Shown: positions 7,234 through 16,324 of the stretch, in pieces | How positions within the stretch are numbered: position 1 is the first letter of the stretch | How the letters are laid out: each line of letters begins with the position of its first letter | The notes under the pieces: model-generated | Databases searched by the model: none | What the model was told of the DNA's origin: nothing | What the model saw: the letters and a program-made list of their open reading frames with translations, nothing else | Origin: QAMX01 sp964448855 | Lineage (GTDB): Bacteria > Bacillota > Clostridia > Oscillospirales > QAMX01 | Length of the DNA stretch: 64,000 bases | Reading direction: 5' to 3' | NCBI GenBank assembly: GCA_964448855.1 | Contig: CAYUXI010000001.1 | Coordinates: forward strand, 124,001 to 188,000 | Position numbers and translations under genes: made by a program

Positions 7234-8208
7234 TCAAGGCATTTCTGTCGATTGGAGCTGGGAACAAAGATATTGCATGGCATCATCCATCAGGTCTGAA
7301 AACAGATCAGAGGTCTGATACAGCAGCCAATGAATGGATGGGTTGCGGCGAAACCATGTGAGCTGCCGTTTGGCGTAGTTGCGGCTGCGTTTTTTGATTT
7401 CCTCAACGGCTGCTTCGAGCGAACACTGAGCGGATACAACCGGAATCAGCTCCTTGTAGCCGATGGCCTGCATGGCGGTCGATTGAATCGAGAGTCCGTT
7501 GGCCAGCAGCGTGCGCAGCTCATTGACGAGCCCCTGCTCGATCATGCGATCGACGCGTTGGTCGATTCTTGCGTATAAATCCTCGCGTGATGCCGGTGCG
7601 ATACCCAGCCATACCGGCTGGAATTCAGGCGGTTCCCTGTGGGAAAGCCGATCGTGCTCCAATATCGAAGCACCGGTCAAACGATAGACCTCCAAAGCGC
7701 GAATCACACGCTTCAGATTGTTGGGATGCAGCCTGGCAGCTGCCTCCGGATCGCACGCGGCAAGCAGACGATGGACAGCTTCGACACCCTGTTCCTCGGC
7801 CAGTGCGTTCAACTTGGCGCGATAGGCCAGATCCGGTTCCACAGGAGCATAGGAATCAGAGAGCAGCAGCGCGTCAAAATATAACCCGGTTCCGCCGGCA
7901 ACAATTGCCGTTTTTCCGCGTGCCAGGATGTCTCGGACAATCGGCAATGCGGCGCTTCGGTACCGTTCAACCGAAAAAGACTCACTCGGCGGAATGACGC
8001 CAATCAAATGGTGCGGAATCCCCTTTTGTTCCGATTCGGACGGCGCAGCTGTTCCGATCTTCATCCCCTGATAAATCTGCATGGAATCCGCAGAGAGAAT
8101 TTCGCCATTCAGGCGTTCTGCAAGTGCAACCGCCATCGCAGTTTTTCCGGATGCGGTGGGGCCGACAAGAAAAATCGGACGATGCACAGAACAAATTTGA
8201 TGACTCAT
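7234..8208 (-). CDS. miaA: tRNA dimethylallyltransferase MiaA
   Basis: 324 residues from ATG 8208, which overlaps the mutL stop by ATGA. Walker A-like FLVGPTASGKTAMAVALAE lies near the N-terminus, then ILSADSMQIYQGMKIGTAAP, HHLIGVIPPSESFSVERY, and AIVAGGTGLYFDALL. A helical insertion follows, and IGYKELIPVV with RNYAKRQLTWFRRNP comes at the end, all standard for MiaA. It transfers a dimethylallyl group to the N6 of A37 in tRNAs reading UNN codons, making the substrate for MiaB, encoded three genes upstream. Confidence 0.97.
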   Translation of the reverse strand: MSHQICSVHRPIFLVGPTASGKTAMAVALAERLNGEILSADSMQIYQGMKIGTAAPSESEQKGIPHHLIGVIPPSESFSVERYRSAALPIVRDILARGKTAIVAGGTGLYFDALLLSDSYAPVEPDLAYRAKLNALAEEQGVEAVHRLLAACDPEAAARLHPNNLKRVIRALEVYRLTGASILEHDRLSHREPPEFQPVWLGIAPASREDLYARIDQRVDRMIEQGLVNELRTLLANGLSIQSTAMQAIGYKELIPVVSAQCSLEAAVEEIKKRSRNYAKRQLTWFRRNPSIHWLLYQTSDLFSDLMDDAMQYLCSQLQSTEMP

Positions 8209-10157
8209 ACAATCCTCTGAAAACGTTTTTCCAGTTCTTTTTTGGAGATCACGGTGAGTACCGGGCGGCCGTGTGGGCAAAAACGAACCGACTCGTCCGA
8301 CAACACCCGCTCAGTCAGATGACGCAGCTCTTCGGGGTCGGAATGATCACCGGAACGGATGGCCGATTTGCAGGCCACCATTTTGAAGAGGCGATCGCGC
8401 TTTTCATCCACCGTGATTCCACGCACAGACAGATTCCGTGCGATTTCGGAAATTGCCGCTGCAACCTCCGACGGCTCATAAACCGATGGGACTGCGCGGA
8501 CAATCACCGAAGAGCCGCCGAAATCTTCGAGCTCGAACCCTGTTTGCAGCAGTTCATCCGCATGAGACAAGAGCAACGCCTTTTCCTCGGGATCCAGTGC
8601 GACCACCGGTGCGTCGAGCAAAGTCTGCGATGCAATTTTCTGATGATGCACCAGCAGATCGTTGTAGCGAATGCGTTCATGCGCGGCGTGCTTGTCCAGA
8701 ATCAACAGCTCGTCCGCCTGTTCGATCAGAACATAGACGCCGAATAGCTCGCCAAGGATTCGATAGGCCGGTGCAGTCATCTCTTCAACCGGCGGACAGC
8801 TCAACGTATCCTCAGTCGGTTCTGCAACCGCGGGTACGGGCACAAGAGAGGGAATGTCCGTCACTTGGGGAGCCGGAACGGAGGTGAACGTCGGAAAAAT
8901 TGTTCCGCTTTTTTCCGAAAACGCTGAAGCCTCTGCATCGGGAGCAGAAACAGGCGGTGGAGAAAACACATCGCAAAGCATAGCGGTCGAAGGCATGGGG
9001 GTGGATTCCGCTTCCCTTATTATAGCATGGTGAATTGTAGAATTCATGTGCTTTTTGTAAACGGACTCGCGGTCTTCCGATGGCGCAAACGTCTGCGGAA
9101 GAACGGTCTGACGGGGTGCCGGCGGGACGGGAACGCTCTCGGGCTCGGCCGGAACTGGCGATACCGGAGCGGGCGGTTCGAACGTGGCCAGGACGCCGTA
9201 ATAGACCGCTTCGAACACCTTTTTCTCCGCAGAAAATTTGACTTCGGTTTTGGCCGGATGGACATTGACATCGACCATATCCGCCGGCAAATGGATATTC
9301 AAAACGGCACATGGAAATTTCCCGCCGACGGATTTCCCACGGAAGGCTTCTTCCAGTGCTGCCTGGACGGTCATATTTTTGACGGGTCGATCGTTGACGA
9401 AAAAATACTGCATGGAGCGGGAAGCCCGCATCCAGGTTGGTTTGGAGACGTACCCCTGAACAGAAATCGGCGGACGTGAAAAATCCACTTCAGAAAGCCC
9501 CTGAACCGCTTCCTTGCCGAACATACAATACAAAGCGGTGTGCAGACTGCCATCGCCCGGCGTGTGGAGCTCAACCGCTCCGTCCTTCAGCAGCTTGATG
9601 GAAATATCCGGATGTGCCATGGCCGTCCGCTGGCAGACGGTTTGAACATAGGCGGCCTCCGTGCTGTCCTTTTTCAGGAATTTATGTCGCGCCGGGGTGT
9701 TGTAAAACAAATCAGACACGGCAATTGAAGTCCCGACAGGCCCGCCGGCATCTGTCAAATCCATGACCGCACCGCCGTCCAGCACGATATGTGTGCCGAT
9801 GGATTCTTCAGCCGTCCGCGTCTGCATGGAGACGCGGCTAACGGCAGCGATGGCGGCCAGCGCCTCTCCGCGAAACCCAAAGGTCTCGATGGAGGCCAGA
9901 TCGTCCGCACAACGGATTTTGCTGGTGGCGTGCCGCAAAAACGCAGTCTCCACATCCTCGCGGAAAATGCCGCAGCCATTGTCTGTGACGGAAATATAGG
10001 TCACACCGCCGTTGCGTATTTCGACCGTAATGACCGTTGCGCCGGCATCAATTGCATTTTCGAGGAGCTCTTTCACCACAGAGGCCGGGCGTTCAACGAC
10101 TTCGCCTGCGGCGATCAGATTGGCCATATGCTTGGAAAGTTGATTGATTTTCTGCAT
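8205..10157 (-). CDS. mutL: DNA mismatch repair protein MutL
   Basis: 650 residues. The GHKL ATPase domain (1-~330) shows LIAAGEVVERPASVVKELLENAID, VTDNGCGI, ATSKI and GFRGEALAAIAAVS. A Pro/Val/Ser-rich linker (~335-450) follows, then the C-terminal dimerisation/endonuclease domain with LDKHAAHERI, ACKSAIRSGD and FCPHGRP. The first metal motif is DKHAAHERIRYN rather than the usual DQHAxxExxxxE, so its last acidic ligand is shifted or missing; the CPHGRP motif typical of nicking MutLs is intact. It is encoded 49 bp downstream of mutS and coupled to miaA. Confidence 0.97.
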   Translation of the reverse strand: MQKINQLSKHMANLIAAGEVVERPASVVKELLENAIDAGATVITVEIRNGGVTYISVTDNGCGIFREDVETAFLRHATSKIRCADDLASIETFGFRGEALAAIAAVSRVSMQTRTAEESIGTHIVLDGGAVMDLTDAGGPVGTSIAVSDLFYNTPARHKFLKKDSTEAAYVQTVCQRTAMAHPDISIKLLKDGAVELHTPGDGSLHTALYCMFGKEAVQGLSEVDFSRPPISVQGYVSKPTWMRASRSMQYFFVNDRPVKNMTVQAALEEAFRGKSVGGKFPCAVLNIHLPADMVDVNVHPAKTEVKFSAEKKVFEAVYYGVLATFEPPAPVSPVPAEPESVPVPPAPRQTVLPQTFAPSEDRESVYKKHMNSTIHHAIIREAESTPMPSTAMLCDVFSPPPVSAPDAEASAFSEKSGTIFPTFTSVPAPQVTDIPSLVPVPAVAEPTEDTLSCPPVEEMTAPAYRILGELFGVYVLIEQADELLILDKHAAHERIRYNDLLVHHQKIASQTLLDAPVVALDPEEKALLLSHADELLQTGFELEDFGGSSVIVRAVPSVYEPSEVAAAISEIARNLSVRGITVDEKRDRLFKMVACKSAIRSGDHSDPEELRHLTERVLSDESVRFCPHGRPVLTVISKKELEKRFQRIV

Positions 10158-10206
10158 AGTAGAACCTCAAATTCAAATCAGAGAAAGTGAGAAGATTCCG
10201 AAAGGA

Positions 10207-12846
10207 TCAGTTGAGAAGCTCACGGGCATCACGGGAAGCCTGGAACAGAACGTTCAAAGCCTCCAGCGGCGTCATGGTCTCAACCTGCAGAGAAGACAGA
10301 CGCGCCAGGAGGTCTTCCTTGCGCGGATCCTCCAGTGAGGCTTGCAGAGGCGAAGCATCAACCGCCTGCTTTTCAGAAGGAGGAGCCGATTCGCCGACGG
10401 CGCGATTCGCTTCCAGCTCGGCAAGGAGCTCTCTGGCACGGCGAATGACCTGCTTGGGCAAACCGGCCAGGTGACCAACCTCAATGCCGTAGCTGTCGTC
10501 TGCGCCGCCGGGAATGATTTTCCGGAGAAAGAGAATTTCATCACCGCGTTTCTTGGCAGTGATTTGGTAATTCTTGACGCCGGGCACTTCCTGCTCCAAT
10601 GTCGTCAGCTCATGATAGTGCGTTGAAAACAACGTCTTTGCGCCCAAATAGCGCTGATTGGCAACATACTCCAAAACGGCACGGGCAATGGCCATTCCGT
10701 CAAAGGTGGAGGTGCCGCGTCCGATTTCGTCGAAAATCAGCAGGCTGTTTTTGGTTGCGGCCTGTAAGATGGTGGCTGTTTCGCTCATTTCTACCATGAA
10801 GGTTGACTTCCCTGCCGCCAGTTCATCGGAGGCACCAATCCGGGTAAAAATCTGATCCACGAGGCCGATTTTTGCGGAGGCTGCCGGGACGAAGCTGCCG
10901 ATATGTGCCAAAATGACAATCAATGCAACCTGGCGCATATAGGTGGACTTCCCTGCCATGTTCGGCCCTGTAATGATGGCCAGGCGGTTGTCTTTTTCAT
11001 CCAAAGTCGTGTCGTTTGGGACAAATACGGCATCCTTGCAAATGGTTTCAACAACCGGGTGGCGCCCGTCACGGATTTGAATTTCGCCGGACAAATCGAC
11101 ATCCGGCCGGGTGTAATGGTGCAAAAACGCCGTTTCTGCGAGAGACAGATAGGCATCCAGCCGTGCAACCGCCGCAGCCGAGCGCATGATTCGTGCGCTT
11201 TCCGCCTTCAACTCGTCGCGCAGCTGGCAGAAGAGATCGTATTCGAGCGAACAGATGCGTTCGTCTGCCTGCAAAATAGTCGCTTCCAGTTCTTTCAGCG
11301 TGGGCGAAATGTAGCGCTCACAATTGGAAACGGTCTGCTTGCGGATGTATTCAGGGGGAACCTGATCGGAAAACTGTTTGGAAATCTCAATGTAATAGCC
11401 GAAAACGCGGTTGTATCCGACCTTGAGGGATTTGATGCCGATTCGCTCCCGCTCATCCTGCTCATATTTCGTGACGAGCTCCTTGCCGTTGGTGGAAATA
11501 TAAACCAGATCATCCAATTCCTGGCTGTAGCCGCGGCGAATCATTTTCCCTTCGCGGACGGTGAACGGCGGATCGTCTACGATTGCGGAAGCAATGCGCT
11601 GGCTGAGATCCTCAGAGGGATCGATTTCCGCAAACAGCGCCTGCAATTCGCCACACTGCCGACCCTCCAGCAATTTCCGGATTTCTGGGAGCTTTTCCAG
11701 CGTTTTGCCGAGCGATAAAATGGTTTTGGCATTGGCGTTGCCGTACATGATGCTGCCCATGAGCCGTTCGGCGTCGTACAGATCGGACAGCAAACGGGCG
11801 AATTCAGCGCGGCCAATGGTATCAGCCAAAAGCTCCGCAACGGCATTTTGCCGCCGAATGATTTCCGCAATGGAATACAGCGGGTGCTCCAGCCACGAAC
11901 GCAGCAGACGGCCGCCCATGGCTGTTTGGGTGTGGTCGATGACGCCGAGCAGACTCCCCTTGCGTTCCTTGTGAATCATGGTTTCCGTCAGCTCCAGGGC
12001 ATAACGCGTCTCCCAGGGCAGCTCCATGAATTTGGAGGTTTGATAGACATCCAGATGATTCATGTGGCCGAGCTGGCACATGACGGTGTTTTCAAAATAA
12101 TCGAGCAGGTAGCCGGCGGAAAACACGATTTCTTCCGTTTCAACAGCGAGCAGAGCATCCGAACCGGAACGGCCGGTCTGCTTCAGCAGCTGCTGGGCAC
12201 AGCACTCAAAATCCAGAGTCGTCTCTGCACTGTGGCGAAAAACCTGATGATCGCGGATAAAATCGGATAATTCGGCAGAATCATTCAATGAACCGACGAT
12301 CAGAATTTCGCTCGGCTGAATGGCGGAAAGCTCACTGATCAGCTTCTGCAGACCGGCTGTCCCGCTGATGGACGTGGCGCGGAGCGTACCGGACGAGATA
12401 TCAGCATAGCAAAGGCCGATGGGCGCATCGGGGGAACTCTGATAGAGCGAAACGATGAAGTTGTTTTTCCGCCCATCCAGCATATCCGGGTCAATCACGG
12501 TGCCGGGTGTAATTCGTCGAACAACCCCACGCTTGACAATCCCTTTGGCCTTGGCCGGATCCTCCAGCTGTTCACAGACAGCGACTTTAAAGCCCTTTGC
12601 AATCAGGCGGGAAATGTAGGCCTCCGCACTGTGATAGGGCACGCCGCACATGGGGGCGCGTTCTTCCGTGCCGCAGTCTTTTCCGGTGAGCGTGATATCC
12701 AGCAGTCTGGACGCATTGATGGCATCGTCAAAGAACATCTCATAGAAGTCCCCCATGCGGTAAAACAGAAATGCGTCCTGGTTTTCCTGCTTGATTTCGA
12801 GATATTGGCGCATGGCGGGTGTAAAGCGTGTCTGGTTGTTCTCCAT
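10207..12846 (-). CDS. mutS: DNA mismatch recognition ATPase MutS
   Basis: 879 residues, normal length for bacterial MutS. The mismatch-binding domain begins with TPAMRQYLEIKQENQDAFLFYRMGDFYEMF (Phe-x-Glu in GDFYEMF is the mismatch wedge). The connector, lever and clamp follow. The ATPase domain at ~590-780 has IITGPNMAGKSTYMRQVALI, SLLIFDEIGRGTSTFDG and LFSTHYHEL. A short C-terminal tail is present. It lies between miaB and mutL on one transcript. Confidence 0.98.
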   Translation of the reverse strand: MENNQTRFTPAMRQYLEIKQENQDAFLFYRMGDFYEMFFDDAINASRLLDITLTGKDCGTEERAPMCGVPYHSAEAYISRLIAKGFKVAVCEQLEDPAKAKGIVKRGVVRRITPGTVIDPDMLDGRKNNFIVSLYQSSPDAPIGLCYADISSGTLRATSISGTAGLQKLISELSAIQPSEILIVGSLNDSAELSDFIRDHQVFRHSAETTLDFECCAQQLLKQTGRSGSDALLAVETEEIVFSAGYLLDYFENTVMCQLGHMNHLDVYQTSKFMELPWETRYALELTETMIHKERKGSLLGVIDHTQTAMGGRLLRSWLEHPLYSIAEIIRRQNAVAELLADTIGRAEFARLLSDLYDAERLMGSIMYGNANAKTILSLGKTLEKLPEIRKLLEGRQCGELQALFAEIDPSEDLSQRIASAIVDDPPFTVREGKMIRRGYSQELDDLVYISTNGKELVTKYEQDERERIGIKSLKVGYNRVFGYYIEISKQFSDQVPPEYIRKQTVSNCERYISPTLKELEATILQADERICSLEYDLFCQLRDELKAESARIMRSAAAVARLDAYLSLAETAFLHHYTRPDVDLSGEIQIRDGRHPVVETICKDAVFVPNDTTLDEKDNRLAIITGPNMAGKSTYMRQVALIVILAHIGSFVPAASAKIGLVDQIFTRIGASDELAAGKSTFMVEMSETATILQAATKNSLLIFDEIGRGTSTFDGMAIARAVLEYVANQRYLGAKTLFSTHYHELTTLEQEVPGVKNYQITAKKRGDEILFLRKIIPGGADDSYGIEVGHLAGLPKQVIRRARELLAELEANRAVGESAPPSEKQAVDASPLQASLEDPRKEDLLARLSSLQVETMTPLEALNVLFQASRDARELLN

Positions 12847-12867
12847 GATGACCTCTCTTTTGTATGT

Positions 12868-14325
12868 TCAGGTGTGGTGTTCGGGTGTGACGAGTTGGCC
12901 GGAAAGAGACCAGGTTGTACTGCCTGTAATTTGAACGTCAGCGAAGGAACCGATTGGTGCATCGGAATCAGGCAGGACAACCAACCGGCCGCCGTTGGTA
13001 CGCGCTGACAGGCAGTTGGGCTGATGCTCAGCCGGTCCATCAATCAGGACGCGCACGGTTTTTCCGATATAGGCGCTGTGAATTTCCTTGGAAATGGTAT
13101 TTTGTGTTTGAACCAGCTGCTGAAACCAGCGATCCTTTTCCTCCTTCGGAGTCGGATCTTCCAGCTCCGCAGCACGGGTTCCCTTGCGCGGTGAAAAGAT
13201 AAACGTAAAGAGCGCATCAAAGCGCAAATCCTCCACCAGATGGAGCGTATCCAGAAAATCGGCCTCGGTTTCGCCGGGGAACCCGACAATGACGTCGCTG
13301 GTGATGACGAGATCCGGCAAATACGAACGAGCCATATGGATGAGCTCGCGATAGTGCTCCGCGGTATAGCCACGATTCATTCTGCGCAGGATTTCATTGG
13401 AGCCGGATTGGAACGGCAAATGCAGGTGGTGTGTGACCTTGGAGCATTCAGCCATCGCACGGAAGAGATGCTCGTTGGCATCTTTTGGATGACTGGTCAT
13501 GAAGCGAATCCAGAAGTCCCCGTCCAAAGCATCCACTCTTCGGAGCAAATCGGGAAAATCGACACGTTCTTCCAGACCTTTTCCGTAGGAGTTGACGTTT
13601 TGACCGAGTAGAGTCAGGTCGCGGCAGCCATCCCGCTGAATGAGCTGCTCCGCCGAATGCAAAACCTCTTCGGGACGGCGGGAACGCTCCCTGCCCCGCA
13701 CATACGGAACGATGCAGTAGCTGCAGAAGTTATCGCATCCATACATGATGGGCAGCCAACCGCGAACTGAACGATCCCGGTGAACCGGCAATCCTTCAGC
13801 GATGACTCCATCGGATGGAGTGGCTGCAATCATTCGCTGGTTATGAAACAAAACCTCAAACAGGAGGGATGGAAAGCGCCAGAGATCGTGCGAGCTGAAG
13901 ACAAGAGAAACCGCAGGAAAGCTCTTTTCAATCCGTTGGCGGACGTGTGGTTCACCGGCCATGCAGCCACAGAGCGCAAGCACCAGACCGGGCTTTTTCT
14001 TTTTGTATTGGAGCATGGCACCAATGTTACCGAAGACGCGCTGCTCGGCGTGTTCGCGAACGGCACAGGTATTAAAAACAATCAGATCGGCCTCTTCGGG
14101 CGATGAGCAGATGCCATAGCCCATTTCGAGCGCCATACCGCGAATGGTTTCACTGTCCGCTTCATTTTGCTGGCAACCATACGTCTCGACATAGCAGAGC
14201 CGGGAGGCCGATTGGTTGAACTCGCGGATACGCGCCATATATGTATACTGTTCAGCAATTTGTTCACTTGAAATTTCGGTTCGTTTTGAATGATGTCCTG
14301 ACAATTGTTTCAGCTTCCTCTGCAT
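12868..14325 (-). CDS. miaB: tRNA-2-methylthio-N6-dimethylallyladenosine synthase MiaB
   Basis: A start at 14325 (MQRKLKQLSGHHSK) gives 485 residues; an extra in-frame start 36 bp upstream cannot be excluded. The N-terminal UPF0004 domain has its three cluster cysteines in ETYGCQQNEADSE, FNTCAVREHAE and ALCGCMA. The radical SAM motif is GCDNFCSYCIVPYVRGRERSR, and a C-terminal TRAM domain ends the protein. Motif position 'QQN' replaces the usual 'QMN'. Using two 4Fe-4S clusters it thiolates the C2 of i6A37. It is first in the miaB-mutS-mutL-miaA-hfq block. Confidence 0.96.
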   Translation of the reverse strand: MQRKLKQLSGHHSKRTEISSEQIAEQYTYMARIREFNQSASRLCYVETYGCQQNEADSETIRGMALEMGYGICSSPEEADLIVFNTCAVREHAEQRVFGNIGAMLQYKKKKPGLVLALCGCMAGEPHVRQRIEKSFPAVSLVFSSHDLWRFPSLLFEVLFHNQRMIAATPSDGVIAEGLPVHRDRSVRGWLPIMYGCDNFCSYCIVPYVRGRERSRRPEEVLHSAEQLIQRDGCRDLTLLGQNVNSYGKGLEERVDFPDLLRRVDALDGDFWIRFMTSHPKDANEHLFRAMAECSKVTHHLHLPFQSGSNEILRRMNRGYTAEHYRELIHMARSYLPDLVITSDVIVGFPGETEADFLDTLHLVEDLRFDALFTFIFSPRKGTRAAELEDPTPKEEKDRWFQQLVQTQNTISKEIHSAYIGKTVRVLIDGPAEHQPNCLSARTNGGRLVVLPDSDAPIGSFADVQITGSTTWSLSGQLVTPEHHT

Positions 14326-14379
14326 GATGTTTGATCCCCTGATCACGAAAAGGGACTTCAAACCTAAATTCTACTCTAT

Positions 14380-14385
14380 ATTATA
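14380..14385 (-). promoter_or_regulatory. Probable extended -10 promoter for miaB
   Basis: Minus strand TGATATAAT (TG at -15/-14 plus TATAAT at 14385-14380), about 55 bases upstream of the miaB ATG. No good -35 is seen at the right distance, consistent with an extended -10 promoter. It overlaps the divergent promoter at 14402-14430. Confidence 0.5.
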
Positions 14386-14401
14386 TCATAATTGACCGGA
14401 T

Positions 14402-14430
14402 TTGACCATAGAGAAAAAGTATGCTATAAT
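14402..14430 (+). promoter_or_regulatory. Vegetative promoter for the 14504 membrane protein
   Basis: TTGACC (14402-14407), 17-base spacer, TATAAT (14425-14430), about 70 bases before the gene. Confidence 0.75.
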
Positions 14431-14503
14431 TAAAATTGAACAGTCGAAGCCCCTGATCTGCGGATGCACGGCTGCTACCCGAAAAACAAAAGGATGATCG
14501 ATT

Positions 14504-15688
14504 TTGATTGACACTGTTGCATTCACTTTGTATGTGAAACGTGTTCTGCGCGAGGTGCGCAGACACTCCTCCGATACGTATATTGACCGGCAAATCGTCG
14601 GTGAAATTGAGCGCCGTGTTTTGGAGCTGTCAGAGGGCCGAACGGATGAAGCGTCTGTGCGTGCGGCGCTGAAACAGATGGAACCGGCTGCCGAGCTGGG
14701 ACGCCGTTACCGCGCAGAATACCGGTACTCTGCGGAAAAACCGGACGGTTTCCTGCTGTTCGAAACGTTCTTTTCCAACGTCGCGGCGATGGCCTTGCTC
14801 TTGCTGACCGTATTTGTTGTCTTTCGACTGTTCCCGCAAAGGGAGTATGTCGGCTATGCGGCCTGTGCCGTTGCGGCGGCCTGCGCGGCCATTCTGGCGC
14901 ACAAGCGTTTTTACAACATCCACTATTCGCTGGCGACCATCCTGATTCCGGCCTTTTTGCTGCTCTATTATCCGTGCAAGCACTCCATTCAGGCTGCACG
15001 GGCACCCGGCGGCAGCTTTCTGACGTCGTTTTTCTCCTATCGCTATCACATCATTTTTATCTCGCTGATTGTGATTGCAATCGTTTACTGCGCTGTCACG
15101 GCACTGCTGCACGCGAAGGCCTATCTTCGCAATCGCTTGCGGACGATTTCAATCCTGGCTGCTGTGCTCTTTCTGGTGGCCTGCTCGGCAGGCTTTGCAA
15201 CGTATGCGAACCATCTGAAACAGATTTATCATGCAGAGGCCGAGGTCTGTCTGACGGCGGCAAGAGAAAGCTATGGCGGCTATCTGCGGAATGAGACGGG
15301 TGCGCTGAAAGCGGCCGAGGCAGATGCCGGTAAGATCGCAGAGCTGTACGAACGGTATGCCGGTATCTATGTCCCGTCAGACCGCCAAACCGGCGGAGCC
15401 TACGAGACACTGCTGGAGATGTTTGAAATCTGGGAAACGGGAACCGAATCTTTGATCGTCCATTTCCATGCGGGCTATGATGCAGAAAAAAGAAAGAATC
15501 CGATTCAGACGGAGGCGATCGATGAAAAAATCCGTCAGGTGCAGGATTCCGTTGAAAGGCTCTTGAACCGAACATCCGATGATGAACCGTTCCAACAGCT
15601 GCTGGAGCTGGAGTCGCGTTGTCAGCTTCTGCAGAGCGAATTACAGACAACCGTATCGGAAGCCTATCATCAGTGGATTTATCAATAG
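14504..15688 (+). CDS. Membrane protein with N-terminal HAAS-like domain, function unknown
   Basis: 394 residues from a TTG at 14504 with AAAGGATGA upstream. Residues ~1-65 are helical and charged (DRQIVGEIERRVLELSEG, then ASVRAALKQMEPAAELGRRY). They resemble the HAAS/DUF1700 signalling domain, where an E-I-x-x-R helix is followed by a 'LGxPxxlA'-like segment. Five or six hydrophobic stretches follow between ~85 and 250 (for example MALLLLTVFVVFRLF, IIFISLIVIAIVYCAV, AAVLFLVACSAGFATY), then an extracytoplasmic or cytosolic charged helical C-terminal region of ~140 residues. HAAS domains usually pair with a PadR-type regulator, but none is nearby. It is transcribed alone, convergent with the next gene. 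I do not recognise a function. Confidence 0.7.
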   Translation: MIDTVAFTLYVKRVLREVRRHSSDTYIDRQIVGEIERRVLELSEGRTDEASVRAALKQMEPAAELGRRYRAEYRYSAEKPDGFLLFETFFSNVAAMALLLLTVFVVFRLFPQREYVGYAACAVAAACAAILAHKRFYNIHYSLATILIPAFLLLYYPCKHSIQAARAPGGSFLTSFFSYRYHIIFISLIVIAIVYCAVTALLHAKAYLRNRLRTISILAAVLFLVACSAGFATYANHLKQIYHAEAEVCLTAARESYGGYLRNETGALKAAEADAGKIAELYERYAGIYVPSDRQTGGAYETLLEMFEIWETGTESLIVHFHAGYDAEKRKNPIQTEAIDEKIRQVQDSVERLLNRTSDDEPFQQLLELESRCQLLQSELQTTVSEAYHQWIYQ

Positions 15689-15703
15689 GCTTTGCATGAC
15701 CTC

Positions 15704-16258
15704 TCACCTGGCGGCGACAGTGATCTGCCCGGCGTCCAGCCGAACGTCAGTGATGGAAAAACCGCTTTTTTCCAGCTGTGCCGATAGAAAATCGCTGATG
15801 GATGCAGTGAGCTTGTTCGGCAGAAAGCCGACCGGAATCGCATAGCCTCCGAGGGAAAAGCTTTTGGGCTGAATGCGCAATGCGCCGCGGTCAACGTGAA
15901 CCGAAAACTGGATGGCGGTATCGACCGACTCCGGCAGCAAAGAACGGATAGCCAACAGCTCCGGGTAGGTTTGAAGCACCTGAGACGGCAGAATCCCATC
16001 CGGGCGGGCCGCGCCGGAAATAGTCAGCCCATCCGGCGAAAACCGAACGCGCAGCTTCTGAACCGGAAAATCAGACGGAAGATACGATTGCAGCAGTTCG
16101 TTTGCCTTGGTATCTGTCAGCGTGATTCGCAGGACAGCATCTGTGGGATCCGGTTGTGCGTGCGTGGTACGCCGGTGAAGCAGGGATGGTCGAAGGAGCA
16201 CAAGCAAACCGGCCAGAATCAGCAGGCAAAAAAACAGAAACGGGATTTTCGACTTCAC
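15704..16258 (-). CDS. Membrane-anchored YpmS-like protein (DUF2140-type), unknown function
   Basis: 184 residues from a GTG at 16258 with AAAGGAGG nine bases upstream. One N-terminal membrane anchor (IPFLFFCLLILAGLLVLL, ~5-22) is followed by an extracytoplasmic beta-rich domain. This contains LTDTKANELLQSYLPSDFPVQKLRVRF, a glycine-rich strand (GLTISGAAR) and repeated amphipathic strands. The pattern of an anchor plus 'kaNelLqsyl...' followed by lipid-binding-like strands is similar to Bacillus YpmS, but similarity is judged by eye and weak. It lies 66 bp downstream of mtaB in the same direction, so it is probably co-transcribed. Confidence 0.55.
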   Translation of the reverse strand: MKSKIPFLFFCLLILAGLLVLLRPSLLHRRTTHAQPDPTDAVLRITLTDTKANELLQSYLPSDFPVQKLRVRFSPDGLTISGAARPDGILPSQVLQTYPELLAIRSLLPESVDTAIQFSVHVDRGALRIQPKSFSLGGYAIPVGFLPNKLTASISDFLSAQLEKSGFSITDVRLDAGQITVAAR

Positions 16259-16324
16259 GGCAAACCGCCTCCTTTGTCTGAAAGAAGCTTATGCCAGAAG
16301 GTAAGCAGATATGCAAAAAAGCAG

